64,000 nucleotides of DNA. It comes from Typha latifolia (Eukaryota > Streptophyta > Magnoliopsida > Poales > Typhaceae). The notes under the pieces were generated by a model. It saw only the letters and a program-made list of their open reading frames with translations, ran no database searches and was not told the origin of the DNA. Each line of letters opens with the position of its first letter. Position 1 is the first letter of the stretch. A program made the position numbers and the translations under genes. Below, one piece after another: positions 12,356 through 24,700 of the stretch. The stretch is taken from positions 14,249,501 through 14,313,500 of the forward strand of contig CM034102.1 of assembly GCA_019914945.1 (NCBI GenBank), in the 5' to 3' direction.

Positions 12356-12361
12356 GAGACA
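12356..12361 (-). promoter_or_regulatory. TGTCTC auxin-response-type element
   Basis: The plus strand reads GAGACA, so TGTCTC lies in the sense of the Aux/IAA gene, about 125 bp before its ATG and next to an alternating TA tract (about 12,380-12,397) that could act as the TATA region. TGTCTC is the classical ARF-binding core; a single 6-mer is weak evidence. Confidence 0.4.
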
Positions 12362-12493
12362 TCAAAGTAGTGGAATGGAGTTATATATATATATAAAGAG
12401 TAGTTATACGTGCCTAGCTAGCTAAAGCCTCAAGGTTGTCAAGGTGCATGGGAACGTGATTGGTCGGGCCGGTGGGGCCATAATGTGGGTGGA

Positions 12494-12499
12494 CACGTG
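12494..12499. promoter_or_regulatory. G-box CACGTG upstream of Aux/IAA
   Basis: A perfect CACGTG in the context GACACGTGTC, about 260 bp before the Aux/IAA ATG. It is a candidate bHLH/bZIP site; function is inferred only. Confidence 0.4.
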
Positions 12500-14153
12500 T
12501 CGTTCGATGAGCTTGGTTTTGCGGGGTGTGTCATCGATTACGTAAAGGCATGATTTTGGTGGGCCAAGGTGGGCCGACATTGAGAGTGCGGGCCGAGGAA
12601 TCGGCCGACAAAAGGTATCAATCGCCGATCCGAACGGAAAAGTTAATTCCCGGACGCATTCACTGGCAGTTTGGCGCGATAATGGGAAACGCTGCACGAG
12701 AAACGGGGATGGAACCTAATTTGAGTCTAAAGATTGTATCTAATTTATTTTCTCTTTCAAAAATTTATTAAAAACGCCAATTTTTTTTATTATCATTCAC
12801 ACTTTAATATTATATAAGAGATATAGTAGGTTTTTTTTATTTATTTTATTTTAAAAATTTTAAAAATTGCAAGTCATATGAAACATATTGACAAAACTTA
12901 CGGTTATTTTTGATAAAATTTTATTTATTTTAATTTTTTTTTCTTTCTTTTTACATCACCCTATACTGTACTATACTTTTAAAGGACCTTCTCATGTCTT
13001 CTTTTTTTTTTTTTAATTCCTGCATATCGCCATATAAAATGGGTGATAAGAAACAATGAAGAAGAACAAGGTGTAAACCATAATATGTTAACAATCGGAG
13101 ACGGCCAATGGGAAGAAGAGAGGGTTTAAAAATTTAAAGGATTCCTTTCGCGTGTGGGCCCCGATAGCTGGGGCCACGTCAACTGCGGTGTGGGGATTGG
13201 ATCCAAGTGGGGACTCAAGAAGAAGAAGGATAGAGGATCCCTCTACCATGTGATTGGGTGTTGGCTTGTCGAGCCCACGCCCCATGTGCCGCCCTCTGTT
13301 GGTGCCGCGTGTCCCCCTCCGTAGCCGTCCGCGCCCCCATTTCTAAATTCGGGTCATCATGTTCCCAACCTTAGATATTTCTTTTTATTTGTTTAAGTAA
13401 AATAAATGGCCAAAGGCCAACAATAGCTACTTGGAGATCATTATACTATTTTGTTAACTCCTACCTTCCCATCAACTTCTTCTTGTTTATTTCCTCTAAA
13501 ATAAAACTATAACGGTAATAAAAATTAAACGAGTAGCTTACAGAAGGGACATTTGAGAGGATTTATATAGTTGAAAGAGTTTTTAAGTGTAATATATTCT
13601 GCACATTTTTAAATGGACATGATGATTAGAGCCTTTAAAGAAGCACTAGAAGATCACAAGATATCACATTCCCCACCTTCATCTGCTTAGTTACTTAGGC
13701 AATACTATATCTTGTGCATCCTTTTCTGGGAATTCTGGTAGGCCAGTAAAAGATACATTCTTATAGTGGTGCTGTTAATTGCTTTATAGATCACACTCGA
13801 AGATTTGAATATGACCGTTTTGAACTTTTTGATGGTTGATGTGTTCAAGTTGCAAGATGCAATAATGGCATAGGTTGGCAAACATCAAAGAGAAGGGATA
13901 GGTGGATGATGGCACTATCAATGACAAGGAGGCAGTTTTCCAGTGCAAGTAGTGAATTGTGGTCCAAACTTCCTCAAAACTCCCCTGCAATTGTGGAAGC
14001 TTCCCAAGTTGGTCTGTAAATCCAGACATCATAATTGGACCAGTTCATGCAGGTGTAGTGCAGCACTATGAGGGGTTTAAAGCATTCAGTGGCCAACAAT
14101 GACAGCCAGATCTATTCATGACCAATGAAACTGTCTTCTATCTCATCATTATA

Positions 14154-14184
<31 letters not shown>

Positions 14185-15370
14185 GATACAGGTATGTCGA
14201 TTTATAATTGAATCTTGGAGATACCAAGCCAAAGTGGTCCATTTAACAGCCCATGATATGGTTGCAATGATTTAAAACCATCTTAATTGGATTGGGATAT
14301 GATGGTCCACTGGATTTAGACCTGTAAGCTGTTAAACTTCAATAGAGAGATCAGGTGCACATCACACATACTAGCTTGACAAAACGGCAAATTTCTCATG
14401 TTCATATATCTTCTATGGTTTGGCATTGCATTAGAATTGAGGAAAATCTTGAGAGGTTTCAATTTTTGGAGGATTGGTTAACTTAGCTTCTTTCAAGGTT
14501 ATTTGAGAAATCCTTTCAGAGGAAGTATTCTCATGCTATCCATTGCGTTTCTACTCTACTTCATATGTCCTATGTATAAATATGAAAGCATAAATGATGT
14601 CCCTTATATTTGATTATAAGGTTTCGGAGATGCTAATTTCCTTAGAATTTGGTGAGTTTTGAGAGTATAGTTGACTTATTTTGATGTAGATTTCACATTT
14701 GGTGTAAATGATCATAGCATTCATTTCAAGAATTGGCGTTGCAATTATACAGCACTTACAGAAATGAGGACAAATCCATGTGCGGAACCGCCTATATCAA
14801 CGCTTCAATATGGATGCTGCAGAACATGTGGATGCTAATTAACCAGTATCACATAAAGATTGGTTTTGCATTAATTATGCGTCTTTGTTAATTTATACAA
14901 TGTCTGTAGAATGGATGTCTAAATATGTCATTTGAAAAGAATGTAATGTCATTAACTGATCGTTAACCACAGTCCGAAATGCTGAATGCTGATGTTGCTT
15001 TCGGTGATCTTAGAGGAATTAGTACAAGATGGCCAACTTATAGATTTTTTCCTCATAGAAAAGAGATGCTGTCTACATTATCTACATGAGAAGGTTCTGA
15101 AAGTAATAAATATCCTACAAGGCTAGTATCATGGGACACTTATTGAAGCTGTTACTCCTCATGCTTTGCGATGACGGTTTTGCCAAAGAAATCTAAGGCA
15201 ATTGATAATCATAATGAAGTTCTAGATGGATAAAATGAGCAAAATGAATGTTAGAACTTCTGAAAGCTATCTAAATTTCAGCACCAGGCTGGAATCTATA
15301 GATGTTTGATTAGTTGCAAGGTAATCTCTTGAAGAAGCAAAGAGAAGGTAAAAGATGAGGGTTCTCTATG
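12500..15370. other. Long non-coding stretch
   Basis: About 2.9 kb without a supported gene. The first part (to about 13,350) is of mixed composition with short open frames lacking motifs. The rest is AT-rich, with an AT microsatellite plus poly-T at about 14,150-14,185. Confidence 0.45.
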
Positions 15371-15374
15371 TCGT

Positions 15375-15872
15375 AGACTACTAAACTGATGAAACCTCCG
15401 ACAAGATCATAATGGTGGATTTATTGTGGTGGAGACCTTTGTCTAACAAAAATAATACTGGCACATGGATAGAATAGATTCAGAATAGTACTTGGGATAC
15501 TCCAGCAACCATAAAACTTATTGCTTCCTCCTATTGGTTGCATAAAGCAACACATAATTGATGAGTCTCCAACAAGATAATATGATGGACTGATTGTGAT
15601 GGAGGCCTTTGTCTAACAACAATGCTGGGATTTGGATAGAATAAAATCAGAATGAATACTTGGATAGTCCAGCAACCATGCAACTCTTCATTCTTCCTTC
15701 TCTTGGTTGTGCACATAAAAAGAACACACAACTTATGAGTTTCCAACAAGATAATATGATGGATATATTGTGATCTACGCTTTTGTCTAATGACGACATT
15801 GAGATCTGGATTGAATAGATTCAGAATGAGTACTTGTATAGTCTGGCAACCATACAATTATTCATTTCTGAA
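15375..15872. repeat. Triplicated ~170-bp imperfect tandem repeat
   Basis: Three consecutive copies share GATGAGTCTCCAACAAGAT-type sequence, CCTTTGTCTAACAA, GGATAGAATA and TCCAGCAACCAT. The CTTTGTCTAA anchor recurs near 15,436, 15,606 and 15,780, giving periods of about 170 and 174 bp. Identity between copies is imperfect, so the duplication is not recent. A minus-strand open frame across copies two and three is a by-product. Confidence 0.8.
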
Positions 15873-17672
15873 GCTTAAGCTCAGAGAAAGATTGAATCTA
15901 TCACTGAGTCTCCGACGTTAAATTTTCACTATCAGTAAAGAAGACAATCTCCTACTTGAGGACTTAGTCAAGTTTAGAAGACAAATTAAGATGAGCTCAT
16001 GTCTATTTCCGAAACTCTAATTCTATTGCCAAATGCGAGATACGAAGTTATTTCAGTGAGAATGTGAGACATCTAGATGGTTGTAAGTGTGCCAGAAGAG
16101 AAACCTTTTTGATTGTTGTCCAATTAAACCAAATGAAGGAAAAAGCCTGTGAAACTTCAATCTCTATCTTGCAGTTTTTCCAAAGCTTCATGACTTCCAC
16201 TTAGACCAGAAATTTGAACGCAACAACCTTGTTAGCTAAGAAATATTTGCTAGTTTGTTTGGACCAATCTTATTGTTAAAACTGGACTACTCCAACTTTC
16301 ATGATCCTTGATAATTGCTTACAGATCAGGTAAAACTTGAATGTCGACTTCAGATCACCTCGAGCTGCAGGATATTCCTGCAGTTGAGGTATTTATTACC
16401 CTGTGAGTGGCTGCTAAACTAGTTATAAGTCTAACTTCTTTATACTAACCACTGGATGTTTGAGGAGGCAATCGAAGGTCGAAGAGGATAATCACAGTAA
16501 GAGATACAATGAAGCATGCTTTGATTGAGGAAACCATGAATACCTCCTTGTGATCTAAATTTTTTTGCAGAATGATCATATTGAAAGGGAATCCTTGCTG
16601 GTCATGAGGATATCTGCCAGAAGAAAATTATCCTGACAAGTCCTCCAATGTCAGTTTGTGCTGAATAGTTACCAGCAAGGACATAACTAATAACAACTTG
16701 GCAAAAGATTTCATCGATTGCCCATCATGAGGGAAGAATTGTATGTTTTGCAGAAATTCCTGCAGTCTGTGTACTTAACAGTGCAAATTGGCTGCCACAT
16801 CAGTTAAAGATCTGCTAACTTTTGTATGCATAGGATTCTTGCTGTCAGGGTTACAGAATTATGTGCTATCAAAAGAAAACAAAATCATTGAAGATGTCTT
16901 GCTGTCAAATTTTTATCTTTTATTTGGTCAAACTTAAATGAGCTGCAGGAACGAATATTTGTTTGCTTTTATCTATGTATTAAATAGAATCCAAGAAAAG
17001 GTTGTCCTTTTCTTCATGCAGTAGGGAATGTGATTTCGTCGTAACTCCAAACATGCCATATTTGTTTTCAGCTAATTGTCTAAGCAAGGCTTCGAAGAGC
17101 AAATTCGGTTCTCTATAAGCTTGGGCCATTGATCACATGATTTAGAAGCTAAGCCCAAGGTCTTTACCAGCCAATAGACCAAAGAGGGCCATTAGCCCAA
17201 GAAGAAACTGCATACATGACCAATCTTCTAACAGAATCTCCAAATGTTAGCAATCATAGTTTACCATCATCATCCATATTGAAATATACCTGTCTCTTTA
17301 GCACAACATACTATAGATTGAATACTAAAACCCTTCGATCACATCCATTTGAGTTACTTGACCCTACAACTCACCGAAAGGAGAGCCCCCATCAGAGAAC
17401 TGTCGTGGGTGGCACTCGTAATAAACAAAACAACAGCACATGACCTTTGCCACCCTTCCTTTTTAGGCTGGGGGCATTGGATGGCATGAATATTTCAGTA
17501 GCATTCTTGCCTACCAGGCTTTAAGATCACTATCCACTTTGAACAGAATAAAGCTAGTCAAAAAGGTAAAAGTAACACTTATGCAATCTTCACAACTTGC
17601 CGGGGAGAACGAAGCATAGTTGGCGCCTAAAGGCAGGAGTAGTCGATGGGCACGTGCAGACAGAGAGATGAT
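15873..17672. other. Non-coding stretch, nothing recognised
   Basis: About 1.8 kb without a supported reading frame. It may include the 3' flank of the minus-strand bHLH-like gene that ends at 17,673. Confidence 0.4.
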
Positions 17673-20600
17673 CTAAGAGGGGGCATCCGGCTCAGCCTTC
17701 GCCAAAGGAGCTCCTGAATGCTGGCGAGGAAGGCAGTTGGTGATGCCAAGGGAGATCAGTGTCCCGACGAGGGCCTTGCACAGGTGGAGTAGCATTGTTG
17801 CTCCAGCAACTTCCATGAAATTCATTAGTTGCCTTGCAGTACAATCACTCAACCGCATCTGCTTGTTTCCATCTTCACTTCCCTCTCCCTAGACATAAAA
17901 TAAATAAAAGCCTGGGCATACAAATACATAGATCTCTTTGTCTGGTTGGCAGAAATGCCATGCACAGTGACAAAGGAAAATGCTCACATGCAAGAACAGA
18001 CAATAAAAGCATACACTCTCACATGAACAGAGACAAAGCAGGATAGCTTGCAGAAGAAACTTTAGACCAACATCGTGCATCGTAAAACCTAAAATTATTG
18101 TACGAATATAGAAGAAAAGATTGCAACATGATGATGCACAGCTGGAAGCAGCATTGTGTCAGCTTTGCATGCAGTAACATAAAAGTGCATACAAGTATAC
18201 AACAGACACGGATCTATATAAACGGAAATAAATGGATCAATTGTATCACATGCAAGGTTCAGAGGACATAATGTCAAAAACATGAACACATTAACATATT
18301 AGAATACAAGCAGAGCCAGCAAAAAGTGTGGCATATGCACAGGCAATGAGGATCTTCATTATGTGCTTATCTGCCATTTTGACCCAAAAACATTTTCCTT
18401 GATTCATATCTTCACTATCTACTTCTATGAATTGCTCAAATAGACTTAGCTGGATGCTTGTTTAAAAGTTGAGAGAGCAAAACAAGACTGTGCCATACCT
18501 ATTAAAGTTCTTGGAACATAATATTCCAATCCTGATAAGTAGTGATTACTTTTCTTGTCAGGCTCAAACTATTCTCAAGCCAAATGACTTTCATGCCTAT
18601 TTATAATTGCGAGATAGTGCCAAACGGTCAACCACATATAATTTGTAGCAGTTCAAATTATACTCACATTATGACTAGCTTCAGTCAAATCAGATTACCT
18701 GGATCTGAGTGATATCTTCTTGTTGCTGCTTAAAGATATTCATCAGGACAGTCGGTACTTAATTAATCATACTCTAATTTAATGAATTCCAGGCCATCAT
18801 AATGCTTGAAATACACTTATTGCCAACAGCAACCAAACCAGTCGTCTCTTGAGACAACAGAGAATGGCAATCTATAATCCTTTTGCACATCCAGAAGAAT
18901 ATCTGCTCAGAATAACAGAAGAGAATTTTTTACTTAGTGTGATACATCAAATTAGCTGCTCAAGATAACAAACTAGAGAAGTCAAGGGGATTTCCTATCT
19001 TGTTTTCTCATTCCAAGTGCTATATCTAATTCACAACCTTCTCATAACTTGCATAATTCTGTCTTGATGTTTATAACTATATATTCGTTGATTTTCTATT
19101 GCGTATTATTTTCTCAATTGAGATGTTCCAAAACTACAGTCGAGTGTAGTATCTAGACTCTTGATCATTGTAAAAACTCTACTGGTCCAATCAGGTGTTC
19201 CCATACATTGCAAGATTAATATCCATAACACAAATCATGAACAATCAGAATAATATCTGTGCAAGCACAATTATAGCTTAATTATGTGATTTAGGCTCAT
19301 TACAACCAATAAGAGTTATATAAAGTACAGATCTATATGCATTGGTCACTGAGAACCTGTCAAGCAAAAGGAGAGGAGAAATACCAAGTCAGCAACATAG
19401 GTGTATGGGCATTTCTTATTATTACCTCCACTGATGGAAGAGGATCACCACCATCAACCAGCTGTACCCAAGGATGAGTGTCACCAAATTTGTTCATACT
19501 TAGTGCCTGCTATTTTGATAAATGAAAACTTACATTTGCCAACCGAATAGCAAAGTTCACAACAAATAAATGAAATGACTTGTTAAATGGATAGACCTCT
19601 TTAAATAAAAGCATCAGCTACTTAAATAATCACGGTGTCGTTAATCTTTGTTCTATCAAGATTCAAGAATGATCAACCCTAAAGGGCCCAAAAGAACCTT
19701 AAGCAATTACATATATAAATCTTAAGAAACAAGAAACATATATTGTTATATGATCTCCAAGAACAATGTTGTAGCTTGGATAAGAAGATAATCAAGAAAT
19801 ATCAACACAAAAGGACCTTAAAGAAGTTGTTCCAGAAGGGCCAAATCTCCATGAGAAGAATCACTGCCAAATGTGGAAAATAAAGAGAGACGATATGGAT
19901 GATCAGAGTATTTCTCCTGCAACTTACCTGAACGGCAAACTCTTGACTATTCTCACAGTCAGATGGCCTTTCATGAGTTGAAAACATGCAGACTTCACAC
20001 TATAATAAGGTTCCAGTGTCCCACATTCCTATGGGTGATGCTGAACTATCCCACTCCGTCAATACCAATGACATGGTGTTCTTTCCAACTAGTGGAGGTA
20101 GTTATATGTCTGCGTAGAATGTGAACTTAATGTGGGAGCTACATGCAATGTTGTATCATTCTAAGCCCTTAAAAACCCTATAGCATAAGCCTATTATTTG
20201 CAATCAATGGAGTTAGTATGAAGTGTGTATGACAAAAGACTATAATGCAAATCATGAATGGAACAGTTCAATGAGAACACAAAGAAGTCGGTGTAAAGCA
20301 GGTGGAAGTTGTTGATAAAGTTGGTATATGTTTGCTGAAAGTCAGAAGAGGTTAAAAACATTTAGCTAGTCATGGATTCTGCAGCTTATCTTTCAGAATC
20401 TTGCGGCTCCACCGTTCTACTGGATAGAGCAATTGCAATGAGCAAAACAAGTCAACATAGATTAGCAATCACCATTGGTGAAACCAAATGCAGCTGATCT
20501 GCAGACCTCTGAAATAGGAACTGTCTAAAAATGAGAACAAGTGATAACAAAAATTTCATTAACACTCCAAGAGCATGGTGGAAAAGGCTTCTGAGAGGAT

Positions 20601-20862
20601 GTAAAGATTGCATCAAAAAATATAAATTCTTTTACCAAAGAAATGTAATGCATGTAGCACTAACATCAACTAAGTTCCATATGGATATTCGATGATTTGA
20701 TCTCATGTCTTCAAAAGAAATTATGTTCTGTTGTACTGAAAATGTCTTGGTAGGAACCTCAGCGATTAGAATTTATATGTACCGATTATTTCATGGAGAA
20801 CTTCTCTTTGACTTGGAGCTTCATATACTTCACATAATCCACAACTTCATCCAGCATGGCAG
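17673..20862 (-). CDS. Divergent or decaying bHLH transcription factor (UNE12-type C-terminus), incomplete
   Basis: Four minus-strand blocks fit a bHLH gene. Block 20862 to about 20813 reads AMLDEVVDYVKYMKLQ after an AG acceptor and matches helix 2 of bHLH proteins (family form MLDEI-DYVKFLQLQVK). Block 19426-19506 (ALSMNKFGD ... LPSVE) corresponds to the family segment VLSMSRLGG. A 27-nt micro-exon, 18699-18725, has clean splice sites (QQEDITQIQ). The last exon, 17673-17888 (GEGSEDGNKQ ... RQLMNFMEVAGATMLLHL ... stop), resembles the LMEE-GAAM-L--KAL C-terminus of UNE12-like factors. All joins are phase 0. Problems: the basic region and helix 1 were not found, the helix 2 block lacks a strong donor and, if read through, runs into TAA. 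It is therefore either a strongly diverged gene with unresolved 5' exons or a pseudogene. Confidence 0.45.
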
Positions 20863-23100
20863 CTCAATCTATCTGAACAAAGTAACAGAAAATGAGGTGC
20901 TTTATTTCATCTTCTGAGCACAAAAACTATAACTGAACTAATAAGATTTTTTGGTTCTGTAAAATCAAAAGGCCGGAGATGAATGAGATTGGCAAAGCAT
21001 ATAGATTAGGAAAAGTAATTCACATTCTCTCCCATTCAGAACCATTTTCAAAGTCCACATCATCTGAACAAGGAGACCAAGAAAAGAAGTTTATTTTCCT
21101 CTAATGTTTATAGTCAGATTCCAACCACTTGACACAAGAATAATGAAGTAGGTAAGCACTATGATAATTATTAGTTAAAACACAACTTCACAGCTAGATC
21201 AGTGTGTTTTTCTCAGGATTGTGTAAGCAGTTGTGAAGGTGATTAGCACTACGAAAGTTCTTTTGTTCCTTTTCTTGTTTAGCATAGCCACATATAGATA
21301 GAACGATCATTCCATGACATAAGATAACAAAGAGACAAAAAAAATGGGTAAAAAGAATTCTAAATTCTAGTTGAATAATAAGAAATTCTTAATTACAAAT
21401 AAGTCCAGACATGATCTAATTCTCTGTCATGGGACATTTGGAGGCATCATGTCCTGTTTCTTGCTTTTAAGACTTTACCATATCAGCTTATATTTATTTG
21501 ATGATAAGTATAAAAGACGAACAGAACTTAGGAATCCCAAGATACATATATTCTTCAAGACACAATAAGAGACCAAAAACCATAGAGATGCACATATTTC
21601 AAGCAGAATATTCTCTCCTTAAGCATCTCAATTCATCTAAAGTCCCACCAGCATAAAAGTGACCCCTCTCTCTTGATCACCACTTCTTTTAATGGTTTTC
21701 TTATGCAGCTAATGAATTGAATTTGGTTCCATACATATAGCTGGACTAACTGATATAGGAAGGCAAATATCTGAAACTAAATCAAACATCCTGTTTTAAT
21801 TACCCTGGCCTAATAAGAATGATGACACCAGCATACATATGACAAATGTCATCTAAAGGTATCATTTGTCCACTATCCGCCCCTAGAAATTCGATAGTTC
21901 TTCTATCAGCAGCAAATACAGGGAGTGGGAGTGAATAAAATGCCCTTCTGTTTGAACTAATTGACTTACCAACCTATCTCAAGAAAACTTATGAGAAATG
22001 ATTAAGTATCAAATTGAAATTGTACTTCATACAGACATAACTACAATAGTCAAAAACCTAGAGCATGTTCTCAGATATATATTTTAACCAGTGCACCTAG
22101 AGAAAACTGATACTGAGAAGTTCAGCATAAAAGAGTACTAGCAAAAATGAGCATGAAAGCAGAAGCAAGGAGTTGGAATGCCATTCTATCAAGGAACTGA
22201 GTTCCTCAGAGTTCATAGTTTCCAGGCACTAAAATTATAAATAGAAAAGGAAGTTCAAAGACAATTTGGAACTAAATATTTAATTTAAGAGTAATACATG
22301 CAAAGAATGACTTGAAGACCTATACACAGCAAAGTTGGAGGTATGATGATAAATTCTAAATACCATGACAACAAAGTTCATACATCTAATTCTAGCTCCA
22401 TCCAATACAAAATATATTTTATTCAGTCCCTCAAGAAGTTCACTAAAAACTCCAATCAAGAAGAGAGAGTTATCTTCATGACTCACACTATCCAAGTAAG
22501 TTTACAGCCAAAATTATAATCTAATCATCATGCACTTCTTTCTCTTGATTTCTACGGCACTGCTCTTGAAGTTTAGATCCAAGAACACAACTTGGAGGAC
22601 TACGAATCCTCTCCCACAATCCTATGTGATCCTTCAACCCTCCACGATTTCATTAGTGTCGTTGCAACTCCAACGTATTTCATAACTATCTACTTACAAT
22701 CGCCTCCAAAACTGTCATAGGTAAAATTCCAGTATGCAAGCCCATAGAATGCCTACATTAAACTCTTCGGGATTCAAAAAAATGTCAAATCTAGACAACA
22801 GATTTGAAAATTTTCCACCTCACAGTTGCCATTTCAAAATTATCAAGCGAGCAGGAATAAAATGCTCACCGCGTTCGAATACCATATCACGGTTGAGCTG
22901 TGGAAGAATCACGGCGAAAACGGCGTAGTGAGGGGAGTGCTAAAGTCGCAGGCTATGACAAGAAAACGCCTCCGCCGGCGACGGTAGGTTGGAGGAGCTT
23001 CGGCCATTGGAGAAATCTTTAATGGATTTGGAAGTAGGAGAGAGGTTAGGGTTTGGGGGATGGAAGAGTTTAAGAGGGAACGGTTTCTTCCTTCAAATGC
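20863..23100 (-). other. Unresolved upstream part of the bHLH-like locus
   Basis: Several minus-strand open blocks look mildly coding but cannot be assembled. One block around 22,870-22,950 ends in a strong donor (GCG then GTGAGC). One at about 22,530-22,636 reads GLKDHIGLWERIRSPPS. One at about 21,800-21,970 reads DRRTIEFLGADSGQMIPLDD. Each is short enough to be open by chance. If the locus is a gene, its 5' end is probably near 22,950-23,050, where GC content rises. Confidence 0.25.
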
Positions 23101-23629
23101 TATGAGGGAGGGAGAAAAGAGTAGTTATTAAGCTGTGGCAATTTGGAAGTATGGGCTATAGCTGGACTTGGACTTGGAGTTGGGCCTGGGCTTGATTTCA
23201 AATGGGGAGGAGAATGATGCAAATATGAAAAGAAATTCCAACTTACTCTTCCACGACGATGACATAGAATGATAGAAAAATTAACTTTCCTATGGCATAG
23301 ATACAGATCATGACCAATCTGTATTACGGAAAAAGAGCGCATATATATATATATATATTAAGGAAAGGCATATAAATTGATTAATTCAAATCAGATTTTT
23401 ATAGATGATAAACAGAGAAAGATTTATGGCCCCACAACCACCGTAACAACCTTCGAGGTCTTATCACCGTGGGCGGAAGGCTCACTTTCTCTCTTACAAA
23501 ACATATTTTTAGCGAGAGAATTAGCCATAAAAATTCCATCACCACCCACAAATGCCGCACTCCCTGACAGACTGAATCGAAATTTGGTGTTGGCAAAAGA
23601 AACACTAGAGGGGAAGAGTGTTTGGCTCC

Positions 23630-24285
23630 ACTCAGACTCCAAGCCACCTTGCTAAAGAGAGGCTGCCCAAGAGAGGAAATTCGAGGACAGGGCACTCCCC
23701 GCCCCACTGCTAGATGTGATTATCGGCCGGGCCGGGCTTAGTTTGAACCGTGTTTTTCAGGCCAATCGAGTTTAAATATTTGTTTACAATATAACCCACC
23801 AATCACTCGGACCGAACTGGGTTTAAGCTGGGCTAGAATATTTTAGCTCGTTAACGCCTACTAGCTCATTAAATATTGGGTTTATGATGAGTATAATAAG
23901 TCTAACATAATGAGTTAAATATAAAAAAATATTATATCTTATTAGGCCAAGTTTAATGCGCTTATATGAAGACATTTTAGTTATTTTTCATAGAAACATA
24001 ATTATATATTAATATATAGTTCACTAAATATTTAATGTGAAACTAAAAAGTTTATAGGAATATGCATACATTATGGGTCAAGTTATAGATGAGCAGTGGA
24101 TTGGTTTTCGGGTCGAGCCAGGCAGGCAAATGCTCGGGTTGAGCTAGGCCTAAATTAGAGTCGGGCTGAACTTAGCCCGATTAAAACTAGGCGAGTTTAG
24201 GCTGAGTTTGAGCAGGTCGAGCCTAGAGAGGAGCCATTTGTATCGACAGAGCCACCTAGGCAGCAGCTGCCCAAGAAAAGTTGGG
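23630..24285. repeat. Possible insertion flanked by imperfect direct repeats
   Basis: A GCCACCT...CTGCCCAAGA block near 23,643-23,676 recurs near 24,250-24,277. The ~570 bp between them is rich in GGGC/GCCC and GAGTT/AGCTC words, a style seen in plant non-autonomous repeats and also at 41,500-42,300. A direct-repeat-flanked insertion is likely, but the element class is not identifiable. Confidence 0.35.
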
Positions 24286-24700
24286 AAATGGTAACACCCT
24301 AGCAGAGCTAGAGCAACAATGTCTATGCTTTGTATACTCAGTCTATTGCAAACAAATATGGCCAAGATTGCATAGATTATTCATTGTTTTATAAGAAAAT
24401 TAACAGAAGGAAAAAAAAAATGAAGTAATTGCCCTTTGAATCTTGCATTCCCTAACATATGATGCGGACATCTTATACAGGCAAGGTGCTTATAGTATAT
24501 ATATACTCTTCAAGCCATAATGAAATTAATACAAAGAATAAGAACAAAAAGAAAAGGAAAAGGATGTGGTTTCTTTTACAAACCTCATATTCGGTTTCTA
24601 TAACCAATTTTCAACATAATGTACTTAATTTTGCAATAACATTTTTCTACTCTTCTGAAAAGCTACATTCTGTACCAACTATTAGCTCTATTGAAATGCA

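Noticed and set aside
12422..12697. 91-codon minus-strand frame upstream of Aux/IAA
   Set aside because: Sits in promoter sequence containing the G-box; no motif.
21800..21970. Minus-strand open block reading DRRTIEFLGADSGQMIPLDD as an exon of a known protein
   Set aside because: About 57 codons open with plausible donor, but no family recalled and no frame-consistent link to the bHLH exons; noted only as unresolved.
23399..23707. Overlapping frames on both strands near 23.4-23.7 kb (e.g. FVGGDGIFMANSLAKNMFC)
   Set aside because: Vaguely transit-peptide-like, but the 72-codon frame begins at TTG, stops early and has no downstream exons that could be joined.
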